Source: JAKZVK01 sp965261065 (GTDB lineage Bacteria > Acidobacteriota > Terriglobia > Bryobacterales > UBA6623). Taken from it: DNA of 64,000 nt. Shown piece after piece: positions 25,972-34,100 of this stretch (its first letter is position 1; every line of letters begins with the position of its first letter). Under the pieces are notes generated by a model, which did not search any database, was not told the origin of the DNA, and saw nothing but the letters and a program-made list of their open reading frames with translations. Both the position numbers and the translations under genes were made by a program. The DNA lies in NCBI GenBank assembly GCA_965261065.1, contig OZ253444.1:3100001-3164000 (forward strand), written 5' to 3'.

Positions 25972-27141
25972 CTACTCGGCCGGCTCGGCCACGTAGCGCC
26001 GCAGCAGCAAATTGGTCCCCACCAGCACCACCGACATCGCGGGCAACAGGAGCAAGGCGGTGCCCAGATCCGAGCGGTCGGCGATCCAGCCGATGATGGG
26101 CGAGCTGATCGCCAGCCCGATCCATCCCGAGGTGATGACGATGCCCATGGCGGTGGCGGTCATGCGGCGGAACACGTTGCCTACGACGCCGAGAGTCGTG
26201 GGGAAGACCGGCGCCATCGCCAGCCCGGCACAGAAAACGGCGACAGCCGCGATCATCGGCTCACCCGTGCGGAGCATAGCGAAGGTGGTCACCGTCATCG
26301 CAACAGAGGTCCACAGCATCACCTTTAGCTCGCTGACACCCAGCAGGATGCGCGAGACGACCAGCCGCCCCACGAGCAAGCCCAGAGCGAATCCGAATGC
26401 CAAGATGTTCTGCGCGAAGTTCTCCGCGACGCCCTGCGACACCAAGTAAGAGACCAGCCAGTTAAAGACGCCGACCTCGCACGCCACGTAGAGAAACAGT
26501 GTGAGAGCCAGCAAATAGAGCGCCGGCTGGTGCAGCAGCGCGCCCGCCTCGGAGAGGACGAACCCGCGTTCGCCCGTCGGCGGCGGCATCGCGGTGAAGA
26601 TGTGCACCAGCAACGTTACGCCGCTGATCGCGGCCAAAAAGAGACAGAGCGCGTGGGCGGTGCCGAGGGCCGGAATGTTGGCGGCCAGGAACGGCGTGGC
26701 CAGCCCCCCGAGCCCGAAGAAGAGATTGAGAAAGTTGAGCACCGACGATCGCTTCTCTTCCGCCACGTCGCTGACGAGCGCGTTCGAACCGGTGACCAGA
26801 ACACCGCCGCCCAAGCCGAGAAGGAACATGGCGGCCAGCAAAGTCGGGTAGCTCTCGGCCAGGGTCAGTCCGATCAAGGCCGCCGTGATGCCTGCCAGGC
26901 CGCCGACGAGTCCCGCCTTCTTGCCCCGGTTGTCGACAATCGGGCCGACCGACACCGAGGCGATGATGAGGCCGAGCGCCTGGGCTGTCGCGACGTAGCC
27001 GAGTTGGGCTTCGTCGAGCCCGTAAAGCCTGCCCAGTTCGGGCAGGATCGTGCCGAGCAAGGCGGCGATCGATCCATAGACGTAGATCGCCAGGATGATC
27101 GCCGGGATGAGCCGCGATTTCGAATAGGAGGTTTCGCTCAT
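25972..27141 (-). CDS. Major facilitator superfamily transporter
   Basis: A 389-residue protein with about 12 transmembrane helices. The loop between helices 2 and 3 (VGPIVDNRGKKAGLVGG) is the MFS motif A equivalent, repeated more weakly in IIGWIADRSDLGTA of the second half. The arrangement resembles sugar-type (FucP/NanT-like) uniporters or symporters and lacks clear drug-efflux motifs. It may serve the exported sugar-catabolic enzymes of the window, for example the Gfo/Idh/MocA protein at 27401 on the same strand, but a palindromic repeat lies between the two. Substrate unknown. Confidence 0.88.
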   Translation of the reverse strand: MSETSYSKSRLIPAIILAIYVYGSIAALLGTILPELGRLYGLDEAQLGYVATAQALGLIIASVSVGPIVDNRGKKAGLVGGLAGITAALIGLTLAESYPTLLAAMFLLGLGGGVLVTGSNALVSDVAEEKRSSVLNFLNLFFGLGGLATPFLAANIPALGTAHALCLFLAAISGVTLLVHIFTAMPPPTGERGFVLSEAGALLHQPALYLLALTLFLYVACEVGVFNWLVSYLVSQGVAENFAQNILAFGFALGLLVGRLVVSRILLGVSELKVMLWTSVAMTVTTFAMLRTGEPMIAAVAVFCAGLAMAPVFPTTLGVVGNVFRRMTATAMGIVITSGWIGLAISSPIIGWIADRSDLGTALLLLPAMSVVLVGTNLLLRRYVAEPAE

Positions 27142-27264
27142 GGGAGGTGTGCCACAGCCTACGGAGGTGCACCCGCACGGCTGCGCCCGCTGATCTATGG
27201 TCGGATACTAGTGTAGCGAAGCGGCGCCGGCGCGCCGTCAACCTCGCGACGTTTGGAAGCAATC

Positions 27265-27372
27265 GTAGGGGCGGGCCCCCGTGCCCGCCCGCGCTCGCGG
27301 TGATGACGCCTTCCCGTTTCTGCGTGAATGCTCGATAGCGATCCGCGGACGGGCACGGGGGCCCGCCCCTAC
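27265..27372. repeat. MITE-like element with perfect 23-bp inverted ends
   Basis: A 23-base arm at 27265-27287 (starting GTAGGGGCGGGCCCCC) is the exact reverse complement of 27350-27372, and pairing extends further with one mismatch. The 62-base interior has no gene. It lies between two same-strand genes (Gfo/Idh/MocA and MFS). The size (108 bp) and ends fit a non-autonomous mobile palindrome or REP-type element. The GTAGGGGC start is shared with the palindrome at 7460. Confidence 0.85.
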
Positions 27373-27400
27373 AAACGGAAGCCAAGCAATTGCCCTGGCG

Positions 27401-28672
27401 CTACGCGAAACGGTGCTTGCCGGCCTGCTGGTCCCAGTAGACTTTTTTCTCTTTGCGGTAGGCCATGGTGGCGAGGTGGCCGGTGACCGCGGCCTCGTGG
27501 CCGGTCTGCGCGTCGCAGTTGAGCGGCGCGCCGTGTTTGATGGCGTCGATGAAGTTCTTCAGATGCTCGTTCGTAGGATTGCCCTGCCCCAGGTCTTTGC
27601 GCGCATTGATGTGCATCTCGGGACGCGAGGCGATTTTTTCCGGAGCGCCGCGGTATTTCTCGGGGTAGACATAGAGGTCCTTGAGGCCCATGACTTCCAT
27701 GGTGCCCTCGCTGCCGAGAAGCTGCTCGCCATAGTCGTAATGCGAGTTGGCGAACATGGCGCTGTAGTTGATGTGAAAGTGGTCGGGATACTCGAAGCCG
27801 GCGGTGACGGTGTCGGGCACTTCGCGGTCGTCGTCAGTCCAGCAGTGGATGCCGCCGGTGCAGGTGACGGACTCGCAGTAGTGGCGGCCGGTGATCATGT
27901 GAATCGCGTCGGTTTGGTGAACGAGCAGGTCGGTTGAGATGCCGCCGGAGTAGTCCCAGTAGAGCCGCCACTGGAAGTAGCGCGCTTTGTTGAAATCGGT
28001 CTTCGCGGCGGGGCCGAGGAACTTGCCGTAGTCGGTGTTGCCGGGGTTGGTGTCGGCCGGAATGTCATAGCGCCAGGCCGGGAACGTCAGCGGGCTGTTG
28101 CGATACCAAAAGGCGCGCGCGTAGACGACCTTGCCGAGCACACCCGAGTCGTAGATCTCCTTGGCCCGCTGGTATAGGCGCGAACTGCGCCGCTGCGTGC
28201 CGACCTGAAACTTCTTGCCGCTTTTCTTGACCGCTTCGAGGATCTCGAACCCCTCTTCGATGGTGTGCGTCAGGGGCTTTTCGCAGTAGACGTGCTTGCC
28301 GGCTTCGAGCGCAGCGATGGCCATGTCGCGGTGCAGATGCTCGGGCGTGAAGATACCGACGGCGTCGATCGATTTGTCCGCGAGCATCTTGTAGTAGTCG
28401 CCGTAGGTTTCCGGCGCCGACTTCTGGGCGGTCGCGACATCGTCCTTCGTCATCGCCAGACGGGGAGAGTAGGCGTCGCAAATGGCTTTGATGTAAGCGT
28501 CTTTGCCTGAGACCTTGAGCATGGTCTTGATGTGCTTGCCGCCGCGGTTGCCCAGGCCGACCCAGCCAAGGGCCACCTTCGTGCCCGAGGTTTGCGCGTT
28601 CAATAGCGCGGGCGCGGCGGCGACGGCGGCCGAACGAGTCACGAAGCTACGTCGAGAGATTCCTTTATTCAT
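27401..28672 (-). CDS. Gfo/Idh/MocA-family oxidoreductase with Tat-type signal
   Basis: A 423-residue protein. The N-terminus ISRRSFVTRSAAVAAAPALL is Tat-like. The Rossmann motif LGWVGLGNRGGKHI lies near residue 35, and the catalytic region YCEKPLTHTIEEG near 132. The C-terminal domain includes WDYSGGISTDLLVHQTDAIH, a motif shared with many exported acidobacterial and planctomycete members. It is paralogous to the protein at 986 (same architecture, same SGG motif region), but clearly diverged. Probably a periplasmic sugar oxidoreductase; substrate unknown. Confidence 0.9.
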   Translation of the reverse strand: MNKGISRRSFVTRSAAVAAAPALLNAQTSGTKVALGWVGLGNRGGKHIKTMLKVSGKDAYIKAICDAYSPRLAMTKDDVATAQKSAPETYGDYYKMLADKSIDAVGIFTPEHLHRDMAIAALEAGKHVYCEKPLTHTIEEGFEILEAVKKSGKKFQVGTQRRSSRLYQRAKEIYDSGVLGKVVYARAFWYRNSPLTFPAWRYDIPADTNPGNTDYGKFLGPAAKTDFNKARYFQWRLYWDYSGGISTDLLVHQTDAIHMITGRHYCESVTCTGGIHCWTDDDREVPDTVTAGFEYPDHFHINYSAMFANSHYDYGEQLLGSEGTMEVMGLKDLYVYPEKYRGAPEKIASRPEMHINARKDLGQGNPTNEHLKNFIDAIKHGAPLNCDAQTGHEAAVTGHLATMAYRKEKKVYWDQQAGKHRFA

Positions 28673-28766
28673 AAGGCACCGTTTCGTGGTTTGAGAATAT
28701 CAGCAGCCGAAGACCGCGGGCAAGCGGCGGGCGGAATGATGGGAACGCGCGGGGAGGCGTGCGCAT

Positions 28767-29294
28767 TTACGCCCGTTGAGCCGGCTGTCTAAGCAATACG
28801 ACGCCCGCCGCCAACCCCAACATGAACTTCAGCATGTCGAGCGCCGTGTAGGCTCCGTGGAGTCGCCAGAAGGGCGCCGCCTCGGGCGGCGGCGGCTCGC
28901 GTGGCACGAAGTCCATCAAGCGGCCAAGGAGGATCGTCTCCGGCACGACGTAGAACTGCAACACGAGGGTGATCAGCAGCATGAGGCCGATCCCGGCGAG
29001 CAGCAACTTGCCACTACGAATCCGCCAAGCCAACGCGAAGGCGGCAACGGCGAGCGGTACCTGCACCCACCCCCAGCCGTTGAAGAACACGCGGTTCACC
29101 TCGGAGGCTTGATGGCGCAGCACGAGCCGCAGGTTCTCCGGCGAGAGCGCGGCAGCCGTGTCGGCCAAGCCGTCGCTCGGCGTATCGAGCAAGCGAGCGG
29201 CCACGGCGAAGTTTTGCGTCGCCACCAGCCACATGAACACGCTCGCGCCGCACCAGGCCCCGAGCAAGAAAAGAAGTACGCCGCGCAGAGTCAT
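28767..29294 (-). CDS. DUF4149-like membrane protein
   Basis: A 175-residue protein with four predicted transmembrane segments: VLLFLLGAWCGASVFMWLVA at the N-terminus, VPLAVAAFALAW, LLLAGIGLMLLITLVLQFYV and LDMLKFMLGLAAGVVLL at the C-terminus. Between helices 1 and 2 is a soluble region with VNRVFFNGWG. The layout matches the DUF4149 family; function not known. It stands alone between the Gfo/Idh/MocA gene and a kinase remnant. Confidence 0.75.
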   Translation of the reverse strand: MTLRGVLLFLLGAWCGASVFMWLVATQNFAVAARLLDTPSDGLADTAAALSPENLRLVLRHQASEVNRVFFNGWGWVQVPLAVAAFALAWRIRSGKLLLAGIGLMLLITLVLQFYVVPETILLGRLMDFVPREPPPPEAAPFWRLHGAYTALDMLKFMLGLAAGVVLLRQPAQRA

Positions 29295-29452
29295 GAACTC
29301 TCAGGTCACCACAGGCTGGAGCTGCTTGGCAACCTGGGCCACGGTGACGAGCCCTCGTTCCCTGACGCCCCCAAAGCGGCGTTGCCTTCACGTCAAAGCA
29401 CTTCTACGTTGTTACCATCGCCTGCCCGTACCACGATACAATCGGACCGGAA

Positions 29453-29586
29453 ATGATCGGCGCAACCATCTCCCACTACGGCATCTCCCACTACCGGATC
29501 ACCGAGAAACTCAGCGAGGGCGGGATGGCGTGGTCTGCAAGGCTGAAGACACGCATCGTGGCCGCTCCCTTGCGCTGAGTTTCTAG
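29453..29586 (+). pseudogene. N-terminal remnant of a Ser/Thr protein kinase
   Basis: The ATG at 29453 opens MIGATISHYGISHYRITEKL, the stereotyped start of acidobacterial receptor-type Ser/Thr kinases, and SEGGM marks the glycine-rich loop. One base is missing in GGGATGGCGTGG; in the next frame GVVCKAEDTHRGRSLAL continues the loop and reaches the position of the ATP-binding Lys, where the sequence instead reads S. The frame stops right after, so only about 45 residues of a kinase survive. Confidence 0.7.
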
Positions 29587-29650
29587 CGCCGCACTTGGCC
29601 TCGAACGTTGACGAAGATCGAACGTAAGACAGACCAGACGAGGATCAGGC

Positions 29651-30619
29651 ATGGATATCACGAAAGACCAACTACTCAAGGCCTACCGCGAGATGAAGAC
29701 GATCCGGGAGTTCGAAGAGCGGCTCCATGTGGAGTTTGCGACCGGTGACATTCCGGGCTTTGTGCATCTCTATGCGGGCGAAGAGGCCGTCGCGGTGGGT
29801 GTGTGTTCGCACCTCAACGAGAACGACAAGATCGCCAGCACGCATAGAGGTCATGGACATTGCATCGCGAAAGGGTGCGACGTACATGGCATGATGGCCG
29901 AGATCTTCGGCAAGAAGGACGGCCTGTGTGGAGGCAAGGGCGGCTCCATGCACATCGCCGATCTGGAGCTGGGCATGATGGGGGCCAACGGAATCGTGGG
30001 AGGCGGTCCGCCGCTTGCTTGTGGCGCCGCTCTTGCCGCTAAGCAAAAGGGCACGAAAGGCGTCGCAGCCGCCTTCGTCGGTGATGGAGGGTCGAATCAG
30101 GGTACGACGCTGGAAAGCCTCAACCTAGCATCGATCTGGCAGCTCCCCTGTATCTTCGTCATCGAAAACAATGGCTACGCCGAGGCTACGTCGAGCAAGT
30201 ACTCGGTGGCGGGCGCTGATGTCGCCGCAAGGGCCAAAGGCTTCAACATGCCGGGCGTTACGGTCGATGGACACGACTTTTGTGCCGTCTACGACGCAGC
30301 CGAGCAAGCGGTTGACCGCGCCCGAGACGGCGGCGGCCCCACTCTGATCGAATGCAAGGTCAACCGCTACTACGGCCACTTCGAAGGCGACGCCCAGACG
30401 TATCGGGGGCCCGACGAGGTCAAGAACCTCCGTGAAACGCGAGACTGCATCGCCAACTTCGCCCGTTCGCTGACCTCGTCGTCGCTCGTCACGGCCGAGG
30501 ATCTCGCGAAGATCGACGACGAGGTCAAGGCCTTTATCGATGACGCGGTCACTAAAGCGAGGGAAGCGGCGGAACCGGATTCGGCGGACCTGCTGACCGA
30601 CGTCTATGTGTCGTACTGA
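29651..30619 (+). CDS. acoA: Acetoin dehydrogenase / 2-oxo acid dehydrogenase E1 alpha subunit
   Basis: A 322-residue thiamine-diphosphate enzyme subunit. The ThDP motif runs from GDGGSNQ (144-150) to ENNGYAE (172-178); THRGHGHCIAKG at 64-75 contributes to the active-site channel. With the beta subunit at 30674 it would cleave acetoin (or decarboxylate a branched keto acid) and pass the two-carbon unit to the lipoyl subunit. Length and sequence are closest to the AcoA/PDH E1-alpha type. Its 3' end lies in a 19-bp tandem repeat. It is the first gene of acoA-acoB-acoC. Confidence 0.88.
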   Translation: MDITKDQLLKAYREMKTIREFEERLHVEFATGDIPGFVHLYAGEEAVAVGVCSHLNENDKIASTHRGHGHCIAKGCDVHGMMAEIFGKKDGLCGGKGGSMHIADLELGMMGANGIVGGGPPLACGAALAAKQKGTKGVAAAFVGDGGSNQGTTLESLNLASIWQLPCIFVIENNGYAEATSSKYSVAGADVAARAKGFNMPGVTVDGHDFCAVYDAAEQAVDRARDGGGPTLIECKVNRYYGHFEGDAQTYRGPDEVKNLRETRDCIANFARSLTSSSLVTAEDLAKIDDEVKAFIDDAVTKAREAAEPDSADLLTDVYVSY

Positions 30620-30661
30620 ATGGCACTTGTCGTACTGAATGGCACTTGTCGTACTGAATGG
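30611..30661 (+). repeat. 19-bp tandem repeat (2.7 copies) at the acoA-acoB junction
   Basis: TCGTACTGAATGGCACTTG occurs at 30611-30629 and 30630-30648, followed by its first 13 bases at 30649-30661. The first unit contains the acoA stop (TGA 30617-30619). The ATG at 30620, within the repeat, is in the same frame as acoB. Such repeats arise by slippage and alter the intergenic distance. Confidence 0.95.
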
Positions 30662-30673
30662 GGAAGGCAATCC

Positions 30674-31687
30674 ATGGCTAGAAGAATCACTTTTCAGCAA
30701 GCGGTCGGCGAGGCTCTGGGGCAGGAAATGGAGCGTGACGAGTAGGTCATCCTGATGGGAGAAGACGTCGCCGGTGGCTGTGGCGCGGACGGCGAGATGG
30801 ACGCCTGGGGCGGTGTGCTCGGTGTCACCAAGGGACTGTGGGCCCGCTTTCCCGATCGTGTCCTCGATACCCCAATTAGCGAATCGGCATTCATCGGAGC
30901 CGCCATCGGCGCGGCGACCGCGGGGCTGCGTCCGGTGACGGAGCTGATGTTCGTCGATTTCATGGGCGTTTGCTTTGACCAGATCTTCAATCAAGCCGCC
31001 AAGTTTCGCTACATGTTCGGCGGCCGCGCGACCACACCGGTCGTGATTCGCAGCATGATCGGCGCGGGGCTTCGGGCCGCGGCACAGCATTCCCAGTGCC
31101 TCTATCCGCTCTTCACTCACATTCCGGGACTGAAATGCGTCGTCCCCTCCACTCCTTACGACGCCAAAGGGCTGCTGATCGAAGCGATCCGAGACGACGA
31201 CCCGGTGATGTTCTTCGAGCACAAGCTGCTTTATTCACTGGAGGGAGAGGTGCCAGAAGAGTCCTACACAGTGCCGTTTGGCGAAGCCAACTACGTGCGG
31301 GAGGGAGATGACGTCACGATCGTCACCCTCGGACGCATGGTTCACAAGAGCACGGAAGCGGCGGACGAGCTAGCGAAGGATGGGATCGGCTGCGAAATCA
31401 TCGACCTGAGAACGACCTCACCGCTCGATGAGGAAACTGTTCTCGAAAGCGTAGAGAAGACAGGACGGCTCGTCGTGGTCGACGAGGCCTCGCCGCGTTG
31501 CAACATGGCGACCGACATCTCCGCGATTGTTGCGCAGAACGCCTTCGGCTCGCTCAAAGCGCCTATCAAGATGGTTTGCCCCCCTCACACGCCGGTGCCC
31601 TTCAGCTCGGTTTTGGAGGACATGTACATTCCCGATGCCGGCAAGGTGGCGGGTGCGGTTCGCGACGTGATGGCCTATACGGCATGA
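30674..31687 (+). pseudogene. acoB: Acetoin dehydrogenase E1 beta subunit with in-frame TAG at codon 24
   Basis: The frame MARRITFQQAVGEALGQEME is followed at 30743-30745 by TAG, then VILMGEDVAGGCGADGEM and the rest of a full-length AcoB/PDH E1-beta (337 codons). Family members have Arg at the stop position (DERVILMGEDV), so a single AGG to TAG change explains it. The next ATG, at 30755, would give a 310-residue protein lacking the first helix and strand and beginning at GEDV, which supplies a ThDP-site Glu. No recoding signal is evident. It may be a nonsense mutation, a sequencing error or a shortened but active subunit. GGAAGG at 30662-30667 is a plausible ribosome-binding site. Confidence 0.85.
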
Positions 31688-32808
31688 GTGCCGGCATTCA
31701 CAAGCTGACCATGCCCAAATGGGGCCTCTCGATGACGGAGGGCAAGGTCGTTGCGTGGCTCGTTGACGAAGGGACGGAGGTGGACGCGGGCACCGAAGTA
31801 GTCGAGATCGAGACGGAGAAAGTATCGAGTGCTCTGGAGGCCCCGCAATCGGGGGTGTTGCGTCGGGCAGCCGGGGTGGGACAGTCCGTCCCCGTGGCGG
31901 GTCTGGTTGGAGTGATCGCGGAAGCCTCGGTTTCGGGCGCCGAAGTCGACGCCTTTGTTTTGGCCTTCCAGGAAAGCTTCGTCCCGGAAGAGGTGGAAGA
32001 GGAAGCCACCGGTCCCACGCCCGAGACACTCGAAGCAGACGGCAAGACACTGCGATACCTGCGGCGAGGCGAGGGCGGCGAGCCCGCCATTCTGATCCAC
32101 GGCTTTGGCGGCGACCTCAACAACTGGCTGTTCAATCACGAAGCGTTGTCTGCGAACCGGAGCGTTTTCGCACTCGATCTGCCGGGGCATGGCTCTTCGT
32201 CGAAACAACTTGAGAGCGGCAGCCTTGCCGAGTTCACCGCGACGCTTGTTGCATTCATGGATGCGATCGGCGAGCCGAAGGCACACCTGGTAGGGCACTC
32301 GATGGGCGGCGCGGTGGCTCTCGATTTGGCTCTGTCGCATCCAGGTCGAGCTCTATCACTCTTTCTGATCGCACCCGCCGGCTTGGGACCTGAGATCAAC
32401 GGGGACTACATCGAAGGCTTCATCACGGCAAGCCGGCGTCGGGACATCAAGCCGTATATCGAGAAGCTGTTCGCAGATCCCTCCGCAGTGAGCCGCCAAC
32501 TCATCGACGACATCCTCAAGTACAAACGTACCGATGGCGTCCACTCGGCCTTGCGTACCATTGCCGCTGCCCTCTTCCCTCAAGGCCGTCAAGCCGTGGT
32601 GTTGCGCGACCGGCTGGCCGACCTTGCTGTTCCCACGACGATCCTGTGGGGCGGCGAGGACCGCATTCTCCCGGTCTCCCATGCCCAAGATCTGCCGGTA
32701 AATGTCGAAATACAGGTTTTGCAGGGCAAAGGCCACATGGTACAGATGGAGGCCTCAGCCGAGGTGAATCGGTCGATCGTTTCTTGCTGGGACCGATCTC
32801 CCGCCTAG
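31684..32808 (+). CDS. acoC: Lipoyl-domain alpha/beta hydrolase (acetoin dehydrogenase E2-like)
   Basis: A 374-residue two-domain protein. Residues 5-80 are a lipoyl domain with the lipoylation Lys K46 in EIETEKVSSALEAP. After a Glu/Pro linker (98-118) comes an alpha/beta hydrolase domain with oxyanion HGFGGD, nucleophile S206 in GHSMGGA, Asp in WGGEDRILP and His in GKGHMVQME. This fusion is the hallmark of AcoC, in contrast to the catalytic acyltransferase domain of ordinary E2. The start overlaps the acoB stop (ATGA at 31684-31687), indicating translational coupling. No E3 (dihydrolipoamide dehydrogenase) gene is adjacent. Confidence 0.9.
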   Translation: MSAGIHKLTMPKWGLSMTEGKVVAWLVDEGTEVDAGTEVVEIETEKVSSALEAPQSGVLRRAAGVGQSVPVAGLVGVIAEASVSGAEVDAFVLAFQESFVPEEVEEEATGPTPETLEADGKTLRYLRRGEGGEPAILIHGFGGDLNNWLFNHEALSANRSVFALDLPGHGSSSKQLESGSLAEFTATLVAFMDAIGEPKAHLVGHSMGGAVALDLALSHPGRALSLFLIAPAGLGPEINGDYIEGFITASRRRDIKPYIEKLFADPSAVSRQLIDDILKYKRTDGVHSALRTIAAALFPQGRQAVVLRDRLADLAVPTTILWGGEDRILPVSHAQDLPVNVEIQVLQGKGHMVQMEASAEVNRSIVSCWDRSPA

Positions 32809-33100
32809 CGAGCCACTGTCTACACTTCGTCTTGCGTCCAGCAACTCCCTTAGTCGTCGCTAACGCAGCCGCCGTCGTCTGTTGCATCTCTGTTGCAATA
32901 CGCGAGTGTAGACGATCTTGTAGTGGGAAGCTCGCCCACCTCTCTAGGTTTCTTGGAGTCAGGAATCTCTTCCAGCCTAGGGCCTACGAGACTCAAGCCG
33001 ACGTCGAATCTAAGACAGGTTAGGTGAAAATGCTTACCACCAAGCCGCGGCAACATCGCTAGGATGAAACGGGTTCGTGTTTGATTCAGGTCGTATCCCC

Positions 33101-34042
33101 ATGATTCGTTTTCTCAAGTTGGCGAGCACCGCCGTACTAGGAATTCTCATCTTTCTCTATGTCCTGCCATTCGCGTTGCAGACGAGTTGGGCTACCTCTG
33201 TCAAACTGCTGGGTCGTGCCGAGTTTTGTTCATGGTATCGGATTCTGCGATTCCAGCCGGACTTAGACCGATTTGGTGAACTGTTTGAAGATGCAAAGGA
33301 ATCGATCGAAGCGGCCGGAGGCGGCGACCGGGACCTGCGGCAAATCACCTATCGGGGTGGGACATTCTGGATTCGAGACGATGCCCTTCCAGCCAACAGC
33401 ATCGGATATCTGTTTGCGGAGCACGATTGGCTTGCCGAAACAAACCCGCGGGAAATGGTTCAGGAAGGCGATGTCGTGTTGGACGTTGGCGCGCATGTGG
33501 GTGTATTTACCGCCAAAGCGCTCGAGCTAGGCGCGGGCTTGGTCGTCGCGGTCGAGCCCGACCCGGCCAACGTCGAGTGTCTGCGCCGGAACTTCGCGAA
33601 GGAGATCGCGTCGGGGCGTGTCGCGGTTCTCGCCGAGGCGGCCTGGAACAAGACAGAGACGCTCACGTTTCACCTGGGTGAATCGTCGGCCTGGAACAGT
33701 CTTGTGCACGATCCCGGCAAGGGCGTGCTCGAAGTTCCTGCTCGGCCACTGGACGAAATGGTCAAGGATCTCGGCCTCGAAACTGTGGACTACCTCAAGG
33801 TCGACGTGGAGGGCGCCGAGGCGGAAGTACTGGAAGGGTCCGCCGGGACGCTGAGTGCCTATCAGCCGACGGTGATGGTGGACACCCACCACGGGAGCGA
33901 GGGATGGACACGCGCGCCGGAGATTCTGCGCGGCGCGAGAGAAGCTCACGAAGCCGTTTGCGGTCCGTGTCAGATCAACGAGGCGGAACGGAGCCGGATC
34001 GTTCCCCACGTCATGTTCTACCGCTGGCCATCCCGCCAATGA
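33101..34042 (+). CDS. FkbM-family methyltransferase, membrane-anchored
   Basis: A 313-residue protein. Residues 5-25 (LKLASTAVLGILIFLYVLPF) form one N-terminal membrane helix. The SAM-binding fold starts at about 120 with VVLDVGAHVGVFTAKAL, then VVAVEPDPANVECLRRN and VDYLKVDVEGAEAEVLEG, typical of FkbM methyltransferases, which O-methylate sugars or other small molecules. The ATG at 33101 is preferred; an alternative GTG at 33077 adds eight residues. The 292 bases upstream hold no other gene. Confidence 0.85.
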   Translation: MIRFLKLASTAVLGILIFLYVLPFALQTSWATSVKLLGRAEFCSWYRILRFQPDLDRFGELFEDAKESIEAAGGGDRDLRQITYRGGTFWIRDDALPANSIGYLFAEHDWLAETNPREMVQEGDVVLDVGAHVGVFTAKALELGAGLVVAVEPDPANVECLRRNFAKEIASGRVAVLAEAAWNKTETLTFHLGESSAWNSLVHDPGKGVLEVPARPLDEMVKDLGLETVDYLKVDVEGAEAEVLEGSAGTLSAYQPTVMVDTHHGSEGWTRAPEILRGAREAHEAVCGPCQINEAERSRIVPHVMFYRWPSRQ

Positions 34043-34100
34043 AATAGTTCCGCCTGCTGCTGGAACGCAACTCCCAGCACTCGGCGTCTACAATCAGAGC

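Noticed and set aside
30743..30745. TAG in acoB as a pyrrolysine codon
   Set aside because: No pylT/pylS genes are in the window, homologues have Arg here rather than Lys or a special residue, and a single base change is enough to explain the stop.
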